A stretch of DNA of 64,000 nt from Rhododendron vialii (taxonomy: Eukaryota; Streptophyta; Magnoliopsida; Ericales; Ericaceae), in the NCBI RefSeq assembly GCF_030253575.1, contig NC_080559.1, positions 26,066,501 to 26,130,500 of the forward strand. The letters are read 5' to 3'. Each line of letters begins with the position of its first letter. The stretch's first letter is position 1. The position numbers and the translations under genes were made by a program. Below the pieces are notes generated by a model. That model ran no database searches. It saw nothing but the letters and a program-made list of their open reading frames with translations, and was not told the DNA's origin. Below are positions 23,272 to 35,600 of the stretch, one piece after another.

Positions 23272-26200
23272 CTACTGGCGACCATCAAGACGATAACTTC
23301 TCCCGCGGAAAGCCACTCCGTCATTGGCTTGGTTTGGCTGTGCCACTGCATTTTGTTGCACCTGTTCTGAACTGCTTGGTTGTGCCTGCGTTGAGGCGCT
23401 TGTTCGGGTCCCACCCAAGCGGCGGCTTCTCCCCTGGAAAGCAACGTCGGCAGCAGTATTCCTCGTCACCGGAGCATTTTGTTGGTACCCCACGCCCCAA
23501 AAAGCAACCAGCTTGTGACTAATGTATGTGGAGTCAAGGAAATAAAAATGGCATCCATAAATCACATAAAACAGCAAGTTATACAACACTTTCTCAGGTG
23601 TAAAGCATCATTTAGTCTTTCAGGAGGTGAACTGGAAGATTTGGATGAGATTTCGAAATCCCTTCGAGTCTAAATGTGGATTGGCAGAAATGGGGAACAC
23701 AAGTACTTCATCAACAATTTGAGAGAAGCTATATAAACTATAAAGGATACACCCAGTGGGGAGTCTTCAAGTCAAATCTCCCGCCGGAAAGAGGATAAAG
23801 CACAGTCAAGAAGTAATAGAGATGTCCAGCAGCCATGCCAAGTAGATCTGGCATCAGTGGATTTCCGAGGATCAAATCTACTCCGAGCATGTACCACGGG
23901 AGGTAGAAACCCTGTAAAGCCGCCCACATTTCGACTAGCTAATAAGTTAGCTTATTCACATAGTAGAAAATGAGGCTAGGAGATGACTAAAATGAGGGAA
24001 TTCAAATGCCACGACAATTGCAGCTAGGTCTCATACTTGTTTTCGTTTCCTCAGTTGCTATAACGGTATTAACCAATCAGGCCTAGCCTAATTGGTCACC
24101 CTTGTACACTCTCTATTAAGAGGGAAAGGGGTCAAATCTTTTTTGGCCGGCAAAAGGGGTCAAATCTTGACGGAGGCAAGAAGTGAGTAATAATTCTCCA
24201 CCTCTATGGAGCTAGTTCTTTGGTTATTTTGGAATGGGATTGATTATAGTTGTTGCGAACGTCATGTGGTTGTTGTAGTGTCCCATTTAGGCATGTCAAT
24301 GGACCGGATTCGATCAATCCAGATCCGATTTGAAAAATCTGATCCGAATTCGATAACGTCAATCCGATAATCCGAATCCGGTAATTCAAATTCGGATCGG
24401 ATCAAATCCGTTATCAATCCAAATCCGAACTTTAATTTTTTAAATTTTTTTAAAAAAAACTACTAATTTTTTATTTTGAAAAAAAAAATGTTTAAGAAGT
24501 TGTATTTTTATTTTAAATTTTTTTTTGAAAAAAAAAATTTTTTTTTTTTGCTAAAAATTTTGAAGTAAAAAAGTTTTCGGATCGGATTCGGATTTTCGGA
24601 TCCAGATTACTACTATCGGATTTTAGTCTTATCGGATTCGAGTCTTATCTGATCCTGATCGGATTCAAATTTTTCGGATCCGGATTGGATCTAGATCTGG
24701 CCCATTGACAGGCCTAGTCCCATTATTAAAATTCTCCCAACTCTAGACCAAAAAAAATATTGTAACGGTATTTTACTTCAGTAAATGAAAAGAGTCGTAT
24801 CTTTAAATTATCATTGTTTCAGGGGTTTCAGTTTTGGAAACTTCAAAGTGAAAAAACCTAAAGCACAGACAGATGAAACAACCTTTACCTTGTGGGAGAA
24901 CTTAAAAGAGGGATTTATGCTCCTCCCACCGCAGACAATCAGAGAAAAAGAAATGGCTACAAAATAATCAATGAAGAAAAAAAAAAATGGCTGAAAAAAA
25001 CTACATAAACTGACGAATTGATGCCACAGGTAAGTTGCGCGCATATGTTGAAGGACCAAATCAACCGTAACAATAAAACAGTAGCAGTCAGGGCCCTGCA
25101 GACTAGTAAGGAGTTAACTGCGAATTCTGTGTATACTGTATAGAGAACTTGAAAGATCATTTCCCCGTAACATCCTTGCTTGATAATGAAAAGCTTTTAG
25201 AATAGAGAAATGGGAAAGGATAGCACACCTTCAGCTGAAAGAGGCCGTGTATATTCAAGCGCTCATTTGGGAACTCACGGCCCCAAACATAGACGATCAT
25301 GAAGACCAAAGAAGCTCCCATGAAGGGAGTGGATAGGAACGGAATAAGTGCCATCACCTAGGAACCAACAAGAAGTATCGGTTAGTATTTTTACCTTCTC
25401 AGTTGTCCTTCCTGGTTACGGGTACGTGTATCAACAATATGCATGGTCTAATTAAACAGAAATAAGGTGGTTATTTCCATTGTACCAGCAGGGAGAATGC
25501 ACCAAAGATGTACATCCATAGATAATCTGCTGTCCTCTTGTCAAAGGGTCCCCTTTCTAACTGGACTCCATGCCTTGCTCTGACCGAAACAATGACACAA
25601 AGTGCTATTAAAAGTCAGTCATGTTGTGAAATAATCCAGACATTAAGGCTGGTTTGGATCGTGGATTTGAGGAGGCAGCCGACTCAAATCCATTAACCAG
25701 ACCAAACGACCTCGAAGCGATGCTTTGGCAAGGCACGAGATTGGCCTTCCCATCGTTGTGAGCATGCTGGAATCCAAAATAACAGAGGGGTTAAAGTTTA
25801 CATTAAAAGAAGGCGAAACGCAAATGTGAGCGAGAATGGTCCGAGGAAGAAGAAGTTTGTAACGAGCCTCCAAACCTGCATCACCAAACAAGTGGAATGT
25901 TACTTCTGAAAAGGTCACCTGAAACCATCCCGGTAATTTTGTTTTGTTTTTCCAATTTTTTTTTAAGTTTTTGAGGTGTTGCAATGGTCAAACAACAGAC
26001 TGGTCATCAGAACACAACATTTTTACCTGAAAACGTTTTATAACAGGTCCATAGAACAGTGCTATATTTCCAAGATTATAAAGATCGAGATGGTAGGCGC
26101 CCGAGGTCATTAAACAGAGAACGCCATAAGCCTTGGCTACAGGTGGTAAGTCTTGATAGTATCTGAATAATGCAGAATTAGAGGCAACAACAATTCAATT

Positions 26201-26876
26201 TTCTGTTCTTGCGGTATAAGATAGATTAAAGAAGCAGTATATATACACATGAAATGAAATCCATCAATATATTTTCTTCCTTTGTGCCTTCTTCAATTCA
26301 ACTTATCTCTGTTTTGGCATTTGGAAGCTTAGGAAATGATTTTGTGGTAAATCCTTTGCTTTAGGCCCCAAGTCCGTAGGAGTATCGTATACTCTCTCTG
26401 GTCCGGTCCATATTGGTACTTGTTAGTTCTCTACGCAGTGCAATTTTCGGATAAAGAAACTAAAATATTTTCGTGCATAATTTTTTGACCTAGAAATTTC
26501 ACTGTCTTTTCATAAAGGACCAATAGTATGAGACGAAGAGGATATATTTTACATGGACAAAGCAGCCACAGATTAAAAATAAAACTCAAACACAAAAATG
26601 ATCGTTATAAGAATCTAAAAATAAAACTCAAACTGATCGAACACGAAGGAGATAGCAAAAGAAGATCTATACGAACACACCCTACGGAAATAGACTCAAA
26701 TAGTTAGGGAGAATTTGATTTCGTCCCCTGAACTTTCACCTAAATGTCCCATAAGCACTTATATTTTGATTTTGTTTCAATTAAACACTTGAATTTACAA
26801 AACCCCTCAAATGTAGGCACCCACCATCTAAATCCGTCCAATTTCTAAAGGAAAATGTTAATATCCCTATCTCACT

Positions 26877-26924
<48 letters not shown>

Positions 26925-28296
26925 CCAAAAACTTTTGACCCCAAAATTCAAATCTAATAAACCACCTCATACTCTCTCTCCTTTGTTATAGAGCATTTCT
27001 ACTCCTTACTCAAAGTTGAGTAAAAATTTGGATAAAAACTTGATTTGGTATGAAGGAATCCTCTCTCTCTCTCTCTGGTAGCTCTCTCAGCACCTCTCCA
27101 TGTTTCGAAGTACAAAAAAAATAGAAAACTTCAGCGGCAGCCGTGGCCACCGGTTGCTATCACCACTTGCCTCTCTCTTCCTTTCCTCGTCTCTCTTTCC
27201 CCTCCAATAACACATTCTTTCTCCTTCCCCTCTCTCAGCACCCCTTCTCTTGCTTTACTTAAAAACGGGAAAATAAAATAAAATAAAATAAATAGCTTGC
27301 AGCGGCAGCTTTGACCGCCTGCTAGCAGCACCACTCACTCTCTCCTCTTTTTCTCTTCTCCCTCTCCCCTCTTCTCTCTTGTTCCTCTTTCCCTTATCCC
27401 CTTCTCTTCTTCCCCATCTTCTTTGGCAAGAAAGAGAAGGGGTTTTCTTTTGGGGTGAGAGCTTTTGGAGGGAAGGGAGAGAGATATTAAAAGTTTCTGT
27501 GGATGGATTTAGAAAACATCTGCCTAATTTTGGGTTTTTGTAAATTCAAATGTTTAATGGAAATAAAATGAAGTATAGGTGCTTATGAGACATTTGGATG
27601 AAAGTTCAAGTCTATAACTATTAACTACTGATTCCGGAAAAAAAAAAAGAAGAAGTGTTCATTAAAATGATAATTTCAGTTTAGCATTAATTGATAATAT
27701 ATACTCAAAAGATTGAGTAGAATGGCTATAAATTTTTTAGACAACGTATTTTCTAATTAACAACGTTAGCAAATGCAAAAACATCAACTTTAAATTGTCG
27801 CTTTAGGCGTTGTACAATCTTAAAGTGGCCCTGAACCAAGGCAAGCGGAAGGAGCTAGAATAATAATGATGTCGTAAAAACATCTTAAAAATTGTTTATG
27901 TCTAGTTGCGTAATAAATTCAAGTCTCCAAAAGGGCAAAAGAAGGATTCGAAGTTGGAAAAAAAATGCTAAAGGTCTTCCATGCATAGTACATACTACGG
28001 AACACAAATAAAAGTTTCTTATGAAATTACAACGTCAAATAACAGCTAGATTTGCAAAACACAAGATAAAAGTCCTCCATGAAAGAACTCAAAAACTAGT
28101 AATCCAGCCAACAAAAATCTCTGAAAACCCGCGATCAACACGCTATAACGGTCGAATTCTGTTACTCACCCGCTGAAAAGATTATGGCGATCAATATGGA
28201 AAACAAAAACAAAACTAGCCAAGCATTTGAAGTTAAAAATAAATAAAAATTCCCTTAGAACTACTGTTAGACATAAGTTTGCCACCATGCTATGCA

Positions 28297-28350
<54 letters not shown>

Positions 28351-28373
28351 ACTTACTGCCCTGGAGTAGACAT
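23272..28373 (-). CDS. Derlin (DER1 family), intact tandem copy
   Basis: Exons in transcript order: 28373-28357, 26165-26030 region (homologous to copy 1 exon 2), 25875-25802, 25579-25486, 25357-25229, 23911-23751, 23518-23272. The predicted protein is 285 aa. It starts MSTPGQ, has the Derlin WR motif at residues 53-54 (VWRLVTNFFF), FDKRTADYLW, and GHLYYFL (~179), with about six membrane spans. The C-terminal cytosolic tail is Gln/Ser-rich and holds two FxGRSxRL boxes (231-238 and 274-281), similar to the SHP boxes with which Derlins bind Cdc48/p97. Expected role: ER membrane component of ER-associated degradation that helps move misfolded proteins to the cytosol. Introns 1 and 5 contain transposon insertions absent from copy 1. 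Exon 6 ends with GT then GTATCC, so the Val codon spans the junction. Confidence 0.9.
24288..24716. mobile_element. hAT MITE with perfect 8-bp target duplication in Derlin intron 5
   Basis: Termini TAGGCATGTCAATGG and CCATTGACAGGCCTA are inverted repeats. Both flanks are GTCCCATT (24280-24287 and 24717-24724). The homologous intron of copy 1 near 17370 has a single ATCCCATT with no insertion. The interior consists of repeated CGGATCCGAATCC-like words plus A/T runs, with no coding potential. Confidence 0.9.
26716..27625. mobile_element. TIR element of ~0.9 kb in Derlin copy 2 intron 1
   Basis: About 110 bp at each end are inverted repeats: CTGAACTTTCACCTAAATGTC at the left, and at the right GACATTTGGATGAAAGTTCAAG. 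The interior holds long CT-rich stretches, including (CT)n at 26877-26920. No transposase is visible. The superfamily is not certain because the target duplication is unclear. Confidence 0.6.
26877..26920. repeat. (CT)n microsatellite
   Basis: About 21 CT units inside the TIR element of Derlin copy 2 intron 1. Confidence 0.95.
28301..28349. repeat. (GA)n tract next to Derlin copy 2 exon-1 donor
   Basis: On the gene strand, (CT)n begins directly after GTAAGTG at the end of the 17-bp first exon, exactly as in copy 1 but longer. Confidence 0.97.
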
Positions 28374-28659
28374 AGTAGCTAGATGTGTGGTGATCGACCG
28401 CGGCTGCAGTCCGGTGAATATGGAAAAATGGAAGGGGTGTTTGTATAGTAGAGAGGTATTGGAAATTCCGAAGACAAAGACTTTGAATTTTTCGTAATGC
28501 GAGGGACCATCACTGGCAGTGACCTTCTTCTTCTTAATTCCTTTTTTTTTTTTTTTTTGAGCATTGCGTCTGAATTTTCTGGCCGTCTCATGTACTTAAT
28601 TGGACGTGTGGAATAAGTCAGTCAAATTGATTGATTAATTAGCTAGCGAATACTATAGA

Positions 28660-29040
28660 TAAACCCGTGGAACAAGTTAGGCCGTAAACAAATCAAGCCG
28701 AGCTCATTAACAGTACTGATGTAGCAATGTTTGCTTGAGTTGAGCTCAAGCTTGGCTTGAATACGTAATCGGGCAAGCTGGATCGGGCTCAGCTCCTAAT
28801 ACTAATCAGGGCTACAAAAAGATGAGCTTAATTGGGGACGAAATTCGTATTTGGAAATGAGAAACAGATTATGATCTAGTATATGATTGTATGCATTATC
28901 CAGAAACATTAATCACTGATTGCACAAACAGATTTCGAACATAGGCTCAAGCTTTGATCAATATATGCAATTGAAGAAAATCAAACGAGCTGCTGGGAAT
29001 GAACCAAGCTTGCGCGGCTCAGCGCCCAGCTGAAAGATTT
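28660..29040. repeat. Dispersed repeat, copy A (GAGCCGAGCTC-type)
   Basis: Shares long segments with 31050-31370 (GGAACAAGTTAGGC / GGGATAAGTAGGC starts, GAAATTCGTATTTGGAAAT, GAACCAAGCT). It is non-coding. The open frame in the other copy (31191-31583) is therefore probably accidental. Confidence 0.55.
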
Positions 29041-29252
29041 TCCCTTTGGAACAACGCTAATAGTTTTTCATCCGTATTAAAATTAATTAAGGCGCACCTA
29101 AACTAGCCCGAATCCCGGCAATAAAAGAAGTCACTATCAAGAGTTTGGTTCTCTTTTCTAGTTAGGGGACTATCTATATCTAACGTAACGCGGTTAGACT
29201 TGGACCCAAACATAAATTCTAATTAGTTACCCCTCTCTTTGTTTGCATTTGG

Positions 29253-29372
29253 GAAACAAGAAAATGTTTGGTTACGCCTTTCAATGGTTTGGTTACTCAT
29301 CTCAATGGTTTGGTTATACCTCTCGATGGTTTGATTACGTCTCTCAATGATTTGGTTATATGGGTGCTTATG
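29253..29372. repeat. Minisatellite of ~20-bp units
   Basis: About five tandem units of the form TTTGGTTACGCCTCTCAATGG with small variations. Unit changes fall mainly in the middle GCC/CAT/ACC positions. Confidence 0.8.
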
Positions 29373-29452
29373 GTACGGGGGTGTGTACCGTAGCATTTCC
29401 AACAAAAGACTTGCTTATTTTAGATTTCAATTAAGAAAATGAGAAAGACTTA

Positions 29453-29889
29453 GAGCATCTCCAATGGACCCTAAAAGACCCTTATTAGTGTGAATGGCTA
29501 AATTTTTAGCTAGTGAATGTTCAAAAATTAGCTCCAATGGACTAGTTAAATTGACCTATAATCCTATAGATCAATAGCTCACCCTCTAAATTTGGCCACC
29601 TACATATGCAGTCAATAAGTTTTGTGGGTCCATTTCTTAAGCCTAAATCAGGTTGATTTGCTCAAATGTAGGATGTTGACCATTTCTTAATCCTAATAAT
29701 CCTATTTCTAATACTGCCGTTGCTAATTTTTCGTTTTTGTTTTGTTTTATACAATAAGACTTAGCTGGTCCATTGGGGTTATCATCCACTCAATAAGCTA
29801 ATGACCGCTTATGAATCAATAAGTGAATCCTATTTATATTAAAAACTACCCTTTAGTGATCATAATTTAGCTATTCACCGGAGATGCTC
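29453..29889. mobile_element. Tourist-like MITE (GAGCATCTCC family)
   Basis: Inverted ends GAGCATCTCCAATGG and CCGGAGATGCTC with TTA/TAA at the borders. Inner arms also pair (GACTTAGCTGGTCCATTGG region against the left arm). Same family as 19934-20234. Confidence 0.7.
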
Positions 29890-30295
29890 TAATGGGATAG
29901 GGAATAATCATGAAAATATCATTCCTTTTCGGTTTTATTAACTTTCTTGTTTTCTCCCGATTTCTCATTTGATAGATAAGATATGAGTCTGATATCAGAA
30001 TAGTGGTGGCTACAAAAAAAATTTCCAGGGCAATCATAAAAACTTAGGAGTAATGCCCTCATAAAAGTACCACGCTTACTATATTGATCTCTAATTTTCT
30101 TTTCAGTTATAAATTAGAGGAAATTTTACCATGTTAATAATAGTGACAGACATAAATATAAAGAATACATAGGCAATTTACTAAATGGAATGAAAAAGAA
30201 CTAACCAACTGCCCAATTAGTGCGCAAATTAGTAAAAATCATGGTTTGAGTGTTCATCAGTATCAACAAGTGGGTGAAATAAGAATTTAAGGAGA

Positions 30296-30458
30296 GATTA
30301 TTCCATGCCCCAGGTACCCCACATGGCGGTGTCCCAGGCCCTTTTTAACCACACGTTAAATGAAACCTATACACTTGTTTCGGGTCTCACACCAAAATGT
30401 CCGGTGGAAGGAAGCCTTGGGGCACGAAATGGGCATGCCCCAAGGGCATTGAATAATT
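30296..30458. mobile_element. Short palindromic MITE, ATTATTCCATGCCCC family
   Basis: Starts GATTATTCCATGCCCC and ends GGGCATTGAATAAT; see 6388-6528 and 63411-63600. Confidence 0.65.
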
Positions 30459-31770
30459 TTTTCGAACTTAAGGGGCGTTCAAAGTACTTAAAGTGTATTA
30501 ACAAGTTTTGCAATGGGAATTGATTTTTGCACTCCCTTTTTTGATATCCACACTTTCTTTTTTTGTTTTTTAACAAAAAAATACATACACTTTCAACACT
30601 AAAATCCAAAAAAGGAGTGTAAAAATCAATTCCCTTTTTCAAATATCTACAGTATATAAAACTGGTGAACAAAACGTTTTAAGATATTCACATTTATACA
30701 ACTGAAGATAGCTCTGAGCTGCCGGCTATGATTATAATTATTGCATCACTCAATTAATAAATCTTTGAAGAACAAAAAAGAAGCAAGACATGATTGGAGA
30801 ATTTTGATTTGTACTGATACCGTTAAGGATCTTTTATGGTTCGATAGGCTATATTAAAAGAAGGGCAAGTTTGACACGTTCGTATAAAAAATACGTAATA
30901 AATTAACTTCAGGATCCTGAAAATAGTCAAGTTAAACATAAGATTCCGGTCATAAAAAAAAAAAGTCATTTTAATATACACGTCAGGATCATTGGCAACA
31001 AAAAAAAGAAAGAAAGAAAAGCAACAAAGGGCAATACCACAGTGAGTACAAACCTGTGGGATAAGTAGGCTGTAAGTGTAAACAAACCAAGCCGAGCCAA
31101 GCTGACTAACAGTGCTCGAGCATTGCTTGTTTGATTACCGAGTGTGATTTCAGCTCATAATACTCATCAGTCATCAGGGCAACAACAAAAATGAACATTT
31201 GGCGAAATTCGTATTTGGAAATTGAAAACAGATTACGATATTACTACAACAACAATGCGCAAACACATTTCAAATTTAGGCTCGAACTCGATCAGTATAT
31301 ACAGTTCTACGAAATCAAACAAGCTTCTGTGAACGAACCAAGCTCGTGTGGTTCAGCAGATGGGCAGTTCCACCCAAAAGGCATTACTTATCAGCTTCTC
31401 GCCTGGCGCAAAGTAAAGTTCCTCATCCATTCTAGTGATACATCCATTGAGATAAACTGGATTGTTAAAGAGATAACTTCCTTCACACTTTTTTTACCCA
31501 AGAATTTCCATCAACACAAAAATGAAGCACATGCTCTAATAGTCACATTGATATCTAAGGTTGATTACAAGAAACAACTGTAGGCGTAAGAAAAGAAAAG
31601 AAAAATATGGCGCGTATGAAACGGGGTTCAGAAGAAGCTTATCTAATATAAACCACCATTTGATGTGTGGTTCCACCAATTTATATCGATCGGACTTACT
31701 AATTATACAAGACAACAATAAATTAGAACAGAAGTAAGGGATGCTAGACATCAGTTTTGTGAGTTTAACA
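30459..31770. other. Intergenic region downstream of ceramide kinase
   Basis: Holds copy B of the dispersed repeat (31050-31370) and AT-rich DNA. A 130-codon plus-strand frame at 31191-31583 lies largely in this repeat and shows no protein family. Confidence 0.5.
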
Positions 31771-32559
31771 TTACACCTCTGGGCCAGTTGCAAATAAGCT
31801 AACAAGGCCTCGGAATACTTGTGCCGAGAGTTTGTGTGCTTGGAAGAGCTCGCCATCTACATTCCAGACACTCTCTTCGCCGGAGGACGTGAATGTGAAA
31901 GCCGTAGTCTATGCACAAAACATCAGGAAAATGTCACAACAATACAAGAATGTAGACCAAGAAGAATAAAAAGAGGGAAAACATACTTTATGGTGCTCTA
32001 CAAACGCAAAATTCAGGGGGTTCCCACCCTTCTTTGCCAGCTGCGTTAGGTGCCTGTATAAACCAAGGAATCATGATAGATATCTTAATCTCTTGAATGA
32101 CAAGTAAGAATTCTTAGATACTGTAGATGCAAATTGATAGAAGAATGCTTGGCCGAATATTAACAGTTCCCAACAGAAGAGATGTAAAAAGGCTCACAGT
32201 AGTTCTGACTTCACACAGTCAGAAGACTACGACACTACTTGGCACCTTATTAAAAAATTCCTTACCCTAGTGCAACAGAAAATTTCCCGTAAGTCTATCA
32301 GGGAAAATTGCTCGGCTATTTAGGTATTTAATTAGATATTTTTATCAGGAAGCCAGCTATAAATGGTAACTGGACCACCAATTGTTTCCAGTCACAGATT
32401 AAAGCACATTTTCCTTATAGACTTAAGGGTGGCTTGTGGCTTGTGAGGCACAGGGAGAAATAAAAGGAAAAAATAAGAAATAAATACCCACCTCACTGTG
32501 ATCAAATCACATGACCGCAGATATCTATGTAGCTATGTAGTTAAATGAGGCAGCCAACA

Positions 32560-32637
<78 letters not shown>

Positions 32638-35600
32638 CATCTATATTACCATAAGTATAAGGCATGAGGGCAGTCCTTAACCAATATAAGATGAAGGAAA
32701 CCATCTGAAAGGTGTGCATCAGCCACCAAACCATCAGGCGCCCTTTCATTTCGGCATGAGATTACAGCAGCACCAATGCTAAGAAAACGGCCTTTTGATT
32801 TCAACCATCTTGATCCTTCTGCGTTATGTGCCGGCATGGGATGACTTGTTGATGTGCAGACATTACAATTGACACAGCAAGGTTTTCTTTCAGGTTTTTT
32901 AGGTAGGCCCCATAAAGCTCTTTTTCTACTACCGCGAAGAACTTCCTCTGAAGCTGAACTACTTTCTTCTGATTTAACTTCAAGGTAGGCAATTTCCGCT
33001 TCATATGATCTGAAACAGGAAAAGAAATGGTGTGAAATGAAAAGATGGAATAATTCGCTTATTTTAATATGCACAACATTCAATCAGTATTCGATTAGAT
33101 TGTTAACCACCAACTCATTCAAAAGTCTTAAGTTGTTAGAGAGAGAACTTCATTATTTATATCCTTAGTAAGCCCCCTCACTTGTAGCCACGCTCTCCTT
33201 CATAAGCGGGCCCAACACATGCAAGCATTTAATTATCAGGTTGACAGTAAGATTCAAACACAGGATCTATCGCCTGCTCTAGTACCTACATCAGGTAGAG
33301 GTAAGGGTTCAACACATGTAAGCATTTAGATTGTTAACCACCAACTCATCCAAAAGATTAAGCTGTTAGAGAGAGTGATAACTTCATTATTTAAGGGAAA
33401 AAATCATTAAATTGAGGTGTTAAGTGTTGGGGGGTCTATACACACTAGCATAAACACAGCAAGAGAATGCTTTTGCTTTGGTGGTGAAAATATTGATCCA
33501 AATTGACGAAGAATGCACATATTATCAATTGGCCTTGATGTTCCAACACACTAATATGTATAAAACAATTGAAATGGAACACCATACCTTCATTCAATCT
33601 CATTACCTGTTTCTATCATCAGAATTACCAAATTAAAATCTATGCACAAATAAACTCCACCTTATAGAACTAATCCAATAAGCCTGAGGCGGAAAGCAAT
33701 GGAATGATACCAATATTTATTTTCAAAACACGACATGTGAATTATTGACTGTCATAGTTCCCTCATCATTAAACCATAAGAAAATTTGGTCTACATAGAG
33801 AGATACCTATGTCTCAAAAACACCATGGTTCCTGCATAATCGTATCTCTTTGGACCCATCCAGCGATACTTCTCACTCTCCCTAATGACATCTCCATAAA
33901 ATCCGTACCTGATAAGATTGAGAAGATCGATTAATAACAAGAAATTAAGCCTAAAGAGTACAGTAAATCTAATTCCACGAGAACTCTAGGACCTATTTAT
34001 TTACCCTGTATACCAACTTCTGTAGGGCACACAAACCATAAAACTACAATCAAGGCAAACTAACCCAAAGAACTACGAAAGAAAAAAACTGCAACGTTTC
34101 TTCTCCATGACAAGGACAGAAAAAAACCTTGAATATTTATTTATCATTAGTTGTCGAAACAAACGATCCAGTTAAGCCGCATTGAACATAACCCTCTACA
34201 CAGTTCAAAGTCAAATTAAATATCATATGACATGAGTAAAAGCATAATACAATGATGCAAACAGGCTCCAACTGTGAAGCGAAGTCCCACATCGCCTAGG
34301 TACCAAAGTGATATGAAGTACATAAGCATGAGGGGACCATAACTTCAATAGCTAGCTTTTGGGATTGAGTTCTACCCAAGACCGTGTAACATGGTATCAG
34401 ACTAGGTACCAGAGATGGGTAGGGTGTGGGTCTTTGGCCTGCACGCAGCAGGTGTTGCCAAATGAGCATGCTGCGCATGAGGAAGGATGTGAAGCGAAGT
34501 CTCACATCGCCTGTGTACCAAAGTAATATGAAGTATCTAAGCGTGAGCGCACCCTCACTTCAATAGCTAGCTTTTGGAGTTGAGTTCTACCCAACCATGT
34601 AACACAAACAGATGCACAATGAAAGACAAAGATGAAAGAGCCGGTGGTTGGGTGGAGGGCTAAGGACATAAAGAAGAGGTACAGCGACATTTTTCAGTCA
34701 AATTATGAAGTTATTAGGAAGTCATTGACCAAAGAGTCAGAAACTATTAAGGATCAAAGAAACAAGGTTGGATGGACAGCAATACAGTACAAGTATTGAA
34801 TGGACAGTTTTATTTTTAACTTCATCATGTTGTGTTGTAATTTGGTTCTTTTTGTTGTTTTTTTTAATATGATGAAAACCTTGTATATGCGTACAAATAT
34901 AATGCACATAAAATTTGGTTCTTACTGTAAATTCCATTATGTGCATTTTTCAAAATTATGCAGGGTTAAGGACAAGACTAACAAATTACTAGACTGAACC
35001 GGAAGAGTAGGTTTGCAGCTAAATTTGAACCCTTCACAGAACCTCATAGAGCAAATAGACTACAGTATATGAGATGATAAGAAAGAGAGATGAAGTGCAG
35101 GTCAGACATAATGGAAAATTATATCATCATCTTACGCTATGAAAACTTCAGTTTAGTTACCGTAGCAGTGTGCAGCACGCCTTGGACACGCCACGTGGCT
35201 TATGTTATTTTTTACTTTAGTTCTTTGCTGTACACGTTGGGGACATGGCTCTAAACATGTCTTGTGTCCAGCCACATCCAGGTCCCAGCTAAATTAAAAT
35301 ACAGAACAAATGCACACACATCAACACTTAAAAAACAAGAGTTCAAAACAAAAACTGGTAACAACTAATATCGTAATTGGTAAGACATTAACCTGTGTTA
35401 GCTTTGGGTCTCTAGAACCAACTTCTCTCTCTGCGCACAGTCCCAAACAAGTTTTCTCTGCAATTATTACTCTCATTTCTCTATCTATCTCTCTCCACTC
35501 ATTACTCCAAAACCTCCCTCAAAACCCAAACCAAACAAAGCCTTTTCTAAGTCTATCCTGAAGTAAAATGACATATATTACCCAGAAAAAGTAGCTGCAT

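Noticed and set aside
22941..23522. Open plus-strand frame of 193 codons
   Set aside because: It is the antisense shadow of the last Derlin exon and its downstream flank.
26881..29372. Tandem repeats considered as a CRISPR array
   Set aside because: Units are contiguous without unique spacers, and the DNA is from a plant nucleus.
29223..29405. Repetitive peptide frame NQTIERR on the minus strand
   Set aside because: It is a translation of the 20-bp minisatellite, not a gene.
31191..31583. Open plus-strand frame of 130 codons
   Set aside because: Most of it lies in a dispersed repeat also found at 28660-29040, where the frame is broken; no protein family is recognisable.
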